Assembly (NCBI GenBank): GCA_026075535.2
Contig: AP026546.1
Location: forward strand, 6,572,001 to 6,636,000
Direction: 5' to 3'
DNA: 64,000 nt
DNA from: Tricholoma matsutake
Taxonomy: Eukaryota; Basidiomycota; Agaricomycetes; Agaricales; Tricholomataceae
This document shows positions 34,260 through 43,464 of this stretch, one piece after another. Position numbers and translations under genes: made by a program. The notes beneath the pieces are model-generated. The model was not told where the DNA came from and did no database searches. It was given only the letters and a program-made list of their open reading frames with translations. Within the stretch, counting starts at the first letter, position 1. Every line of letters starts with the position of its first letter.

Positions 34260-35862
34260 AATGTTTGTTAAAAATGGACCTTGATCTTTTAGTAGTACCT
34301 CCCCATCTCTGAAACGTAAAGCGGTTGAGAGTCTTGAGGCCCCTCGATTCCGTCGGGGTTATGTTTGGGCAGATAGTGTGTGCAGTAATATTTCTCCTTC
34401 TGCTTACTACACAGAGTCCGCACCACTGCTCCCTTCAGTTCCACAGCATCTCCTTGATGACCCAGTCATTCAAGCATCTATCCTTGCCCTCGGAGACTCG
34501 ATTAAGGTTGAGACACCTTTTGATGTTGACAAATTTGAGCTTCTTCTCACTGACCATCCTAACCAACCTTTCGTTCAATCTGTGATGAAAGGTCTTTGTG
34601 AAGGGTTCTGGCCTTTCGACGAGGGAGAGTGGAAGGCTGAGTTGGAGGAGCTTTTACCAGACAATTACGCTTCAGATCCCCAGGATATAGAGGCCATTTG
34701 CACCTTCTGTGACAAGGAGATCGCAGCTGGAAGGTGGTCGGATAGTTTGGATGACACTGACCTTCTTCCTGGCATGAAAATCTCTCCCATGTTCATCATT
34801 TGGCAAAACAAAAAACCTCGCATCGTGATGGATCACTCACGTTCAGGCATTAATGAAGGGATTCCTCAGGTGGACGCAAAAGTCAAATATGACAACATGC
34901 ACACCTTTGGGCAAACACTCCATGATGTCTGAACAGCAAATCCTGGAAAGTGCCTTGTAACTTTTAAATCCAATGTCGCCTCCGCATTTCTCAATCTGCC
35001 TGCACACCCCATCTTCCAACTGCATCAAGTGGTTAGAATTGATGGGAAACTATTCATCATACGGCACCTTGTATTTGGTAACCGAGCCTCCCCATGATGC
35101 TGGTGTGCTGTATCAGGCTTACTCTGCTGGCTTGGCATCCGAAAATTTGACATCATGGGCCTCCACATATACATGGTCGATTTTTTTGGTAGGGATTTTG
35201 CTGACAACCTCATTTGGTACTGAGGGAAGTTGCGACTGCGCCGACAAGTGGCACTTCTGCTGCTGTGGGAAGCGATTGCATGCCCTTTTGAGGATTGAAA
35301 GCAGGAACATGGTGAGGAGCTTAAAATCATCGGTTTCTGGGTGGATGTCAATCACGGCAGTATTTCTTTGCCTCCAAACTCCATCATCGCCATCAGTGAA
35401 AAAATTGACCTGTTTCTTGCGACACCTAGGCATTCAGCTGACATGAGGCACTCAACTGGACCCACACTGCGTGAATGGCAATGCTTGGCAGGCCATTTGA
35501 ACTGGCTTCTGAACGTACTTCCCTGGGGATGGCCTGCACTGACCGAGCTATATCAGAAGATCAGTGGAAAAGATCTGTCACAACGAAGGGTTCCTATTAA
35601 TGCTGAAGTGATAACAGATCTCGAATGGTTGAAGGCAGTAATTCCCTGTGTGATTGGAATCTGATTCAACAACGTCGGACTGTGGACTGATCATGAGGCA
35701 GACATGATCATGTGGACCGATGCTAGCCTACGCATTGCCTTGTCCTTTGTATTTGCCAACAAAGGTTTCATGTACTCTCTGTGAGCACCTCCTCCAGGGA
35801 AGAAAATTGACATATTCTTCCTGGAACTCCTGGCCATCATGTCTGCTATCCACTATGCTGAT
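34260..35862 (+). pseudogene. DIRS reverse transcriptase-RNase H, broken and cut by the inversion
   Basis: 34,378-34,932 is open: VPQHLLDDPVIQASILALGD, FVQSVMKGLCEGFWPFDEG, AICTFCDKEIAAGRWSD and KISPMFIIWQNKKPRIVMDH (RT N-part). After a TGA (HDV-stop-TANPGK, Arg expected) come SAFLNLPAHPIFQLHQVV and FIIRHLVFGNRASP, then damaged palm sequence. 35,341-35,664 gives RHSTGPTLREWQCLAGHLNW and PWGWPALTELYQKIS (connection/RNase H), then MWTDASLRIALSF and FFLELLAIMSAIHYA. The RNase H continues at 27,740 on the minus strand. Confidence 0.85.
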
Positions 35863-36100
35863 GGCGGGAAGGAATTTGTTAATAAGAAACTGGAGACATG
35901 GTGCAAGGAGAAAGGTATTGAAATACAATTAACTGCACCATACTCACCTTCACAGAATGGTATTGGTGAGTGGATGAACCGCACTCTTGTCGAACTTGGA
36001 CGTGCAATGCTGATTGGTGGGGAACTTCCAGAATTCCTTTGGGAACATGCAATTCTACATGCCACTTATTTATGGAATTGCTCATATACGAAACACCTGC
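35863..36100 (+). pseudogene. Copia integrase core, C-part, interrupted by gypsy element B
   Basis: Reads GGKEFVNKKLETWCKEKGIE, LTAPYSPSQNGIGEWMNRTL and FLWEHAILHATYLWNCSYTK: the integrase core with the catalytic Glu region (NGIGEWMNRT). The left edge is the inversion breakpoint. About 25-30 residues are missing relative to the end of the inverted half (VTVKFL at 27,743). The right edge is the target duplication CCTGC (36,096-36,100) of gypsy B; coding resumes at 49,388. Confidence 0.88.
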
Positions 36101-36804
36101 TGTTACAATTTTTGTTATCGTAACCCAGGATGACCAGACGTATACCAGCAAGACCGGGTACTTTATTTTTCTGATTCAACTTGACTCACTTCCGACGGGA
36201 GACACTTTGACGCATGGTGACTCCATGCACCCAAACCCACTCCCACACATGCTGTGGTATGACAGCCCCTTGACATGAGGTCCATGACATCGGACGCCTC
36301 ATGCTAGGCATGAGGCTTATCCTTTATTGTTCCCTGACATGCTGCGCCACAGCACTCTGTGACATCGGATGCCTCATGCAAGGCATGAGGCCTGTCATTT
36401 CTATTGTTCTTTCTATTTTTACTTGATAACAATCCTGCATTCCGATTGGACGATAGGTATCTTTGAACTGTATATAAGCTGTAGTAATACTGCCTGTATT
36501 CCTCAGCTTGACCTAATTCAATCGATGGTCTTAGACTCAACCAGAACACTCGACAGCTGAGGAAGCCCCTAGCTGTGATAACTCGAACTCGACAGTTGGA
36601 AAGCCTCCAACTGTGATACACGAACCGACGGTCTACTCAGAAAGCCTCTGAGTACGGATAGCCGTAACGACTTGAGGAAGTACCCAAGTGAAGGCCAGAA
36701 GCCTGACACACTAGGAAAGCCTCCTAGTGCGATACTGACAGTTGGAAAGCCTCCAACTGTGACACACGAAGCCAAGGCTGAGTTAAAGACCTATAGTCTT
36801 AACA
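36101..36804 (+). mobile_element. 5' LTR of gypsy B with TATA box and predicted RNA start
   Basis: TATATAAG at 36,471-36,478. The predicted RNA start is near 36,503 (TCAGCTTGACCT), 32 nt downstream of the TATA box and complementary to the primer site at 36,807-36,818. Upstream U3 holds two copies of a hairpin GCCTCATGC-WA-GGCATGAGGC, each preceded by GACATCGGA (near 36,290 and 36,362). Confidence 0.85.
36553..36760 (+). other. Array of six hairpins in the gypsy B leader
   Basis: Hairpins at 36,553-36,576, 36,592-36,614, 36,634-36,654, 36,670-36,689, 36,709-36,729 and 36,738-36,760. Stems differ (ACAGTTGG/CCAACTGT, TACTCAG/CTGAGTA, CACTAGGA/TCCTAGTG and others) while the loop core GAAAGCC/GGAAGCC is kept in five of six. 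The 3' LTR keeps the same array at about 49,135-49,345. It lies between the predicted RNA start and the primer site, so it would form the 5' leader of the genomic RNA. Confidence 0.85.
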
Positions 36805-36806
36805 AA

Positions 36807-36818
36807 AGGTCAAGCTGA
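36807..36818 (+). other. Self-priming primer-binding site of gypsy B
   Basis: AGGTCAAGCTGA, 2 nt after the LTR, is the exact 12-nt complement of TCAGCTTGACCT at 36,503-36,514 inside the LTR. No tRNA match is needed, as in Tf1/sushi-type self-priming elements. Confidence 0.75.
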
Positions 36819-37088
36819 TCTATGAAGTCCACCTACCTAGGTGCAGACACAACGTCTTTCAGACAAAGCCCAGACAGACCTCCAACCGGAGCATCATCAT
36901 CAGGAAGAACCCCATGGTATAGATACCAGGGTCGACTAGTACGATACTTGGAACCAGCACAGAAGTGGTTCTCAAGAAGAACCAGTGATGAAGAACCCCG
37001 ATACCTCGACGAAGAAGACTTTAGATCTTCTGATAAAGAAGAAACCCCAGAATGAGATCCATTCTCCCTATCCAACAACAACACCAAC

Positions 37089-37940
37089 ATGTCTACCGAA
37101 CCCACCGCATTGACCAAGGAGATCAGGATACGAACCCCCTCCGACTTCACAGGGGACCGAACTAGAACTGCGAAGCTCTTACAAGAAGTGAAACTCTATT
37201 TGAGAGTGAACCATGGAATCTATGACACTGACGAGAAGAAGATCATCTTCATGTTGTCCTTCATGAACGGAGGAACCGCTGTGCCCTGGGCACAAACTTG
37301 GGCAGAAAAGGAAGACCTAGGGACATGGTCAGCCTTTGAAGTGACGCTCAAGACAGTGTTCACGCTGATCGACAAAGCTGGCAGAGCCAGGACAGAGATG
37401 AAAACATTGAAGCAGGGACAGGACCTGGAAGACTACATAGCGCAGTTCCGAATCCTGCAAGAGAAGGCAGGAATCAACAACGATACTGCCCTGATCGAAC
37501 TCTTTATGGATGGGTTAAACCCCAAGCTCCTTGAAAGAGTTTTCAACATGGAAACAATCCCGACGACCTTGGAAGGAATGATCAACGCCGCCTCCAAGTA
37601 TGATGGACAGTGGAGGAGAGCAAAAGCCATAACAGGAAAGCTGCAGGAGGCTTTGACGAGGAAGCTACCGAGCTCTAGAGCAAAGGAGACCCCACTCAAA
37701 ATCAACTGACTCTCCTATCAGGAGAAGGTTGAACACATGAAGAAAGGGTTGTGCTTTGTGTGCCACCAGCCTGGACACAGAGCAACCGAACACAAGAAAG
37801 GGGAAAAGAGGACTGAGGACTGGCCATTCCCAAAGAATAAAGGCAAGGAAGCCTACTCAAAGATCCAAGCGATCATAGGAGAACTCAATGAAGAAGAAAA
37901 GAAAGGAGCTCTCACCGCCATTGAAGACGAGGGTTTTTAA
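37089..37940 (+). pseudogene. gag of gypsy B (stop before zinc knuckle)
   Basis: 37,089-37,709 is an open retrotransposon gag (206 aa): IRIRTPSDFTGDRTRTAKLL, FMLSFMNGGTAVPWAQTW, LEDYIAQFRILQEKAGINN and ALIELFMDGLNPKLLERVF, matching the PF03732-type gag fold. It stops (TGA). The same frame resumes with a knuckle-like CFVCHQPGHRATEH, where the last Cys of CCHC is replaced by His, then an acidic tail to 37,940. Either the stop is a mutation or the knuckle is normally translated by recoding; a mutation is simpler. Confidence 0.82.
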
Positions 37941-37957
37941 AGAGGTGGCCTGCCTCG

Positions 37958-38545
37958 ATGCCAGGTACCACCGAACTTTCCGTCTGCTCTGTACTACTAG
38001 CCACTTTGAAAAATCAATCTATGCATTTAGATGTCAAAGTGGCAGGGACAGGCAGAGGAAAAGACATTGAAACCAAAGCCCTACTCGACTCAGGAGCGGG
38101 AGGGATATTCATGAGCCATGAATTTGCAGAAAGCAGTGGATTTGAATTGCACCCCCTGGAGAAGATAATCAGAGTCAAGAACGTGGATGGAACCCCAAAT
38201 AAGAGGGGGGAAATCTCCCACTATGCCAGAGGACTCTTAATGATCAATGGAAGGATTTTCCCAACAACATTCCTCATTGCAGGATTGGGAAGTGAATCAA
38301 TCATCCTAGGTCTACCATGGCTCAGAAGAATCAACCCAGTGATCGACTGGAAGATTGGAACCTTCCAGTTCAGAACGAAGGACGAGACTTACCCAGAGTT
38401 CTCATATGGGAAAGGAAGAACCCTTATTGGAAGGGTGCAAACCAAGAAACCCAACGAAGGGTACCTATCATGGTGCCAGAGGGGAACCGAAAAGAAGAAA
38501 GACCACCTAGACATGATGAAAGAAGAGCGACAGGCATGGTGCTGA
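37958..38545 (+). pseudogene. Protease region of gypsy B
   Basis: An open 195-codon stretch with the aspartic protease motif ALLDSGAGGIFMS, followed by IIRVKNVDGTPNKRGEI and the conserved IILGLPWLRRINPVIDW flap/C-terminal block. It runs into a frame-broken Lys/Glu-rich region (38,545-38,860) that joins it to RT. Catalytic Asp in DSGA is present. Confidence 0.85.
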
Positions 38546-38863
38546 AAGATTGTCGCCAAATGACAAGAAAAGCTCGCCCTCAAGAAGAAGACTGCCGAGG
38601 AAGAACGAGCATGATGGAAAAAGGTGGCCACCAGAGAGCTGGAGAAACTGGCTGCCAGGAAAGAAGAAGGACGATTGGCAGTAGCCCAAACAGTTGCGAA
38701 AGAGAGGGAAAAACTGGACCTCAAGAAAGAAGAAAAGTGACTGGCACTGGCCTGGATAGTCACAAAAGCAAGGGAAAAAATAGCCCTGAAAAGCAAGAAA
38801 GAAGAACTGGCAAAAGAAGAATGCCAAGAGCTATGCCGAAGAGTTGTTGCCAAGGCGAAACTG

Positions 38864-40752
38864 ATGGGAGGAGTCCTCCACAAAGAACCAAGAAGAAGCA
38901 AGATGCCCATCAAGACAAGAAAAGCGACGATCGAAGAAATCGATGACAAAGAGATCGCAATCACGACTCTTCAAGATGTGGAGCCCATTGGGCCACAGGA
39001 TGAAGAAGACACTGGGAAGGAAAACCCAGCACTGGCAAACCACGAACAGGCAATGGAACAGGCAACGGAACAGACACCCGAACAAGAAATCGCAGACAAT
39101 GAACTACTGATCGTCTGCATTCGAGGAGAACCCATCATTGGAATATTTGAACCAGCTAAGACGCCACTGACAGAGGAGTACAACAAGCCAAGATACGGAT
39201 ACTCCCAGAAGACAAGGACAATCTCTCGAATCATGAAGGCAAAAGGATCACTGCAATATGCATATGGACAGAATATCTGGATTAGGGCAAAGACATCGGT
39301 CTCACAACACCTGACACATAAGAAGGAAGGAGACCCCGAACAGAAGACCCTAGATGAACTACTCCCAGAACAGTACAAGGAGTACCAATGGATATTTGAA
39401 AAGGAAGCATCAGAAAGATTCCCAGAATCAAGGCCCTGGGATCATGCAATCAAACTTAAACCAGATTTTATGGCAAAGGACTGCAGGGTTTACCCATTAT
39501 CGCCGGCAGAACAGAGGAAACTCGATGAGTTTCTCGATGAAAGCCTGAAGAAAGGATATATCCAACCATCGAAATCACCCATGGCATCACCATTCTTCTT
39601 CGTTGCGAAGAAGGACTCAGATGCACTACAGCCCTGCCAAGATTACAGGTACTTGAACAACGGGACGATCAAGAACACCTACCCACTGCCACTGGTAGAG
39701 ACCTGTTGGACAAACTGAGAGGGGCGAAATGGTTTACGAAACTGGACATTCGATGGGGGTATCACAACGTCAGAATCAAGGATGGAGATCAATGGAAGGC
39801 AGCCTTCAAAACGAACTGAGGGCTGTTTGAACCAATGGTGATGTTCTTTGGATTATGCAACTCACCGGCGACCTTCCAGGCAATGATGAACAAGATATTC
39901 CGTGACATGATCAGAGAAGGATGGCTCATGATTTACATGGATGACATCCTGATATTCTCCAAGGATCAGAATGAACACCAGGAAAGGACAAAGAGGGTAC
40001 TGCAAAGACTGGCAGAAAACAACTTATACCTGAAACCAGAGAAATGCAAATTCGACGTCCATGAAGTGGAATTCTTTGGTCTGATCATCCGACCCAATGA
40101 AATTGCCATGGACAAAATGAAACTGGCAGGTATACAGGATTGGCCTACCCCAACAAACATAAAGGCAGTCAGATCCTTCCTGGGATTTGGGAATTTCTAC
40201 AGGAAATTCATTGGACATTTCGTGGAGACAAGCAGACCGCTTAATGAACTGACAAAGAAGGACAAGACGTTCAACTGGACAACGGAATGCGAACAAGCCT
40301 TTCAAACGCTGAAAAGGAAATTTGCAGAAGCACCGGTACTGCTGATGCCAGACCCAACAAAGCCATTCACAATTGAATCAGATGCCTCGAAACATGCTAC
40401 AGGAGGAGTGCTGAGACAAAGGGACATGAATGGGGACTGGCACCCATGCGGATACATATCGCATGTGCTAACACCAACAGAATGGAACTACAAGATTTAC
40501 GACAGGGAGCTACTAGCAATAATACGATCACTAGAGACCTGGAGACACTACCTAGTGGGTTCAGGACACCTGGTGGTAATCCTGTCGGACCACAAGAACT
40601 TGACGTACTTCCGAACGGCGCAGAAATTGAACAGACGACAGGCAAGATGGAGCCTATTCCTATCGGAATTCGACTTGCAAATCATCCATGTGCCTGGATC
40701 ACAGATGGTGCAGAGCGATGCGTTATCACGGAGAGCGGATCACATACCATAA
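38864..40752 (+). pseudogene. Reverse transcriptase-RNase H of gypsy B, one frameshift and one stop
   Basis: 38,864-39,718 leads into RT ([47 protein letters not shown]). A 1-nt loss near 39,690 breaks the frame, then [20 protein letters not shown] resumes. A TGA replaces the Arg of TNRGLFEP near 39,820. 39,835-40,752 is open: [30 protein letters not shown] (catalytic YMDD), [12 protein letters not shown], then RNase H with [44 protein letters not shown] and [10 protein letters not shown]. Complete in content, disabled by two lesions. Confidence 0.9.
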
Positions 40753-40779
40753 GAAGACAATGACAATGAAGACATCACA

Positions 40780-42244
40780 ATGTTACCTGAAACGGTATTC
40801 ATGAAGTTCATTGATACGGAAGTTCATGATCTACTTGCGAGTAGTATCATGAAAGATGATCTGGTAAAATGCGCAATTGAAGCGCTAAAGACAAAAGGAA
40901 CTCTGCTGATAAAGTTGGCATTGGAAGATTGGAAAATAGAGGATGGCCTTCTATTTTTCCGAGACAGGTGCTATGTCCCAGACAACAGAGATCTACGGAA
41001 GAAGCTGGTGCAAAAATACCATGAAGGAGTAACCAGCAGACACCTGGGACAATGGCAGACAACTGAAATGGTTAGGAGAGACTACTGGTGGCCAGGAATG
41101 ATGATGTACATCAAAAACTACATTGCTGGATGTGCAACATGCCAGCAAATGAAGGTCAACACCCACCCAACGACACCCCCACTGCAACCGATCAAATCCG
41201 AAGCAATGAGACCATTTGCGATGGTGACAACAGATTTTATAACCGACTTGCTGGAGTCCAATGGTTATGATGCACTCATGGTCATGGTAGACCATGGGCT
41301 TATGACGGGGGTAATTTTTATCCCTTGCAGGAAACGATAGATGCATTGGGAGCAGCCACCCTCTACCTAGACAATGTCTACAAACGATTTGGCCTCCCAG
41401 ACAAGATCATCTCTGACAGAGTCCCACAATTTGCCTCGCAGCTGTTCCAGGAGCTAGGAAGATTGCTCAGAATCAAACTGGCGATGAGTATGGCATACCA
41501 CCCCCAGACCGACGGGGAGACAGAATGGGTGAATCAAGAAGTAGAAGTGTACCTGCAGATCTTCTGCTCGAACAACCAGGAGAATTGGAAGCACCTTCTC
41601 CTGACCGTGGAGTTCACACACAACCAGAGAATGCACTTGGTACAGAGGAACTCCCCGTTCTACCTCATGATGGGCTACGAACCCAAGGCGATCCCTCTCC
41701 CCTACCTGAAGACAAACATACCGGCCATAGAGAAGCGACTTGTCGCACTACAATGGGCCCGAGACGAAGCAAAGGCAACTCATGAGTTGGCCAGACAAAT
41801 GATGGCGGAGAGAAGACGAAACACTTCACCCCATTCAGAAAAGGAGATAGGGTGTGGCTAGAAGTGAAGAACCTCAAGATGACACACTTGACAAGAAAAC
41901 TCGCACCAAAAAGAGAAGGACCCTTCACCATTGAAGAGGTCTTAAGCCCGCTCTCCTACCAGCTGAAGTTACCAGAACAGTGGAAGATACACCCAATATT
42001 CCATGCAGCACTCCTCTCCCCATATAAAGAAACCAAAACTCATGGACCAAACTTCCCAGAACCGCTGCCCAATCTGATAGAAGGCGAATCGGAATATGAA
42101 GTGGAAGCGATCATCAGACATAAGAAGAAAGGAAAGACCATGCACTTCCTAGTGAAGTGGGTCGGATACCCAACCTTGGAGAACTCATGGGAGCCTGAGG
42201 GAAACCTAAAACATGCCGAAAGAATTCTAGAAGCATATAAATGA
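40780..42244 (+). pseudogene. Integrase with chromodomain of gypsy B, frame-broken
   Basis: 40,780-41,340 carries the HHCC zinc domain (YHEGVTSRHLGQ, CATCQQMK) and the first catalytic Asp (VTTDFITDLLESNGYDAL). A frame change near 41,330 is followed by 41,325-41,861 with LPDKIISDRVPQF (second Asp) and MAYHPQTDGETEWVNQEVE (Glu). After another frame change 41,852-42,244 has the GPY/F-like QLKLPEQWKIHPIFHAALLS and a chromodomain (YEVEAIIRHKKKGKTMHFLV, KWVGYPTLENSWEPEGNL). Chromodomains direct integration toward marked chromatin in related elements. Confidence 0.88.
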
Positions 42245-42269
42245 CAGCGACGGCTGTAGAGGTGGAACC

Positions 42270-42554
42270 ATGCCCACAGGGATTGAGATCCTTGCCATCA
42301 TCGTTGGCACAATCCTGGCTGTGGCCGCAGCCCTGACCTTTGTATTCTGCCTCTATGCCATCTTTCGACCAAGACCTGAACCCCTGATTACAGACATTGA
42401 ATTCTCCATTTTACAACGCCCTATGGAGAACCCACCTCTCAACGAGATCACCACCCCGCTGACACCACTGCCTGAGGCAGCACGAACCAGAAGAACCCAA
42501 TCGTGGTCCGAGTTTGGACACGAGTTATTCCTCCATTGCACCCCTCGACCCTGA
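42270..42554 (+). CDS. Short single-membrane-span protein frame after pol in gypsy B
   Basis: A 94-codon open frame starting 26 nt after the pol stop. Residues about 4-32 are a strong hydrophobic segment (ILAIIVGTILAVAAALTFVF, then CLYAIF), followed by Arg-rich (RPRPEP) and a polar Pro/Thr/Glu tail. It resembles a type-III single-span membrane protein. It sits where env-like genes sit in some Ty3 elements, but no env feature (signal peptide plus second anchor, furin site) is present. No family recognised. It could also be a chance frame, although the compact hydrophobic segment argues against that. Confidence 0.45.
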   Translation: MPTGIEILAIIVGTILAVAAALTFVFCLYAIFRPRPEPLITDIEFSILQRPMENPPLNEITTPLTPLPEAARTRRTQSWSEFGHELFLHCTPRP

Positions 42555-42643
42555 CCCATTCATCTATCCAGACCACATGCGATCAGACCCCGGAGGAACA
42601 AAGATATTATTTGAAGTCAGTGACTTCAAAGATAGAAAGAGGG

Positions 42644-43027
42644 TGATATTACGATTTTTGTTATTGTAACCCAGGACGACCAGACGTACGCCGGCAAGAC
42701 CGGGTACTTTATTTTTCTGATTCAACTCGACTCACTTCCGACAGGAGACACTTTGATGCATGGTGACTCCATGCACCTGAACCCACTCCCACACATGCTG
42801 TGGTATGACAGCCCCTTGACATGAGGTCCATGATGTTGGACTCTCATGATCAACATGCTGCACTGCAGCATGTCCTTGACATCGGATCCTTGACATCGGA
42901 TGCCTCATGCAAGGCATGAGGCCTGTCATTTCTATTGTTCTTTCTATTTTTACTTGATAATGATCCTGCATTCCGATTGGATGATAGGTATCTTTGAACT
43001 GTATATAAGCTGTAGTAATACTGCCTG
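42644..43027 (+). mobile_element. 3' LTR of gypsy B, left part
   Basis: Starts TGATATTACGATTTTTG after the polypurine tract and runs through the TATA box (43,002) to the GCCTG target site, where element A is inserted. Continues at 49,080-49,387. Confidence 0.9.
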
Positions 43028-43453
43028 TATAAGGGCAACCTAAGCCTCTAGCAAAGGGAAATCCGAAGTTAAAATTATACTACATAATACAGGCATTGGG
43101 GGCGCACCTAGCAAAGGGAAATCCGAAGAGAAAACTCTAAGGATCCCCTTGCTGATGCCCAGTATATGTGAAGACGACAAAAATCAAATATAACCTAAAA
43201 ATAGAAAAAGGCGGAGATAGGCGGATCAAGGCCGCCGAATGACATCATACCAAGGGGTATGTGTCGGAAGGGGTACTCCGCCTCTAAATATAAAAGTGTC
43301 AACATATACAAACATGATAGCCAGGGAAAATTAGTAATAAAATCCGGAAAAATCATAGAAAATGAAGAATAGAAGGAAATGAGGTGGGGAAAAATATGGG
43401 ACGAACATAAAAAATAGGAAAAACACACAGGGCACCCCCTTAGTCCCCTTACA
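43028..43453 (-). mobile_element. 3' LTR of gypsy A
   Basis: 426 bp, identical by eye to the 5' LTR. Confidence 0.96.
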
Positions 43454-43464
43454 TCACCCCCTCT

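Larger units (their letters stand above)
32482..35862 (+). mobile_element. DIRS (PAT-like) retrotransposon, 5' half, inverted segment
   Basis: Repeat A1 (32,482 to about 32,910) copies A2 at 25,740-26,280, followed by a gag-like frame and RT-RNase H. The RNase H stops at about 35,860 (FFLELLAIMSAIHYA) where copia integrase begins. The matching continuation of this RNase H is on the minus strand from 27,740 down. Together they would make one DIRS element. Confidence 0.85.

Noticed and set aside
38389..38964. 191-codon minus-strand frame with hydrophobic Ser/Phe-rich peptide
   Set aside because: Antisense of the Lys/Glu-rich spacer of gypsy B; purine-rich coding strand gives an open Phe/Ser/Leu antisense frame.
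42270..42554. True envelope gene in gypsy B
   Set aside because: Only one membrane span, no signal peptide plus anchor pair, no cleavage motif; kept as a small unknown frame instead.
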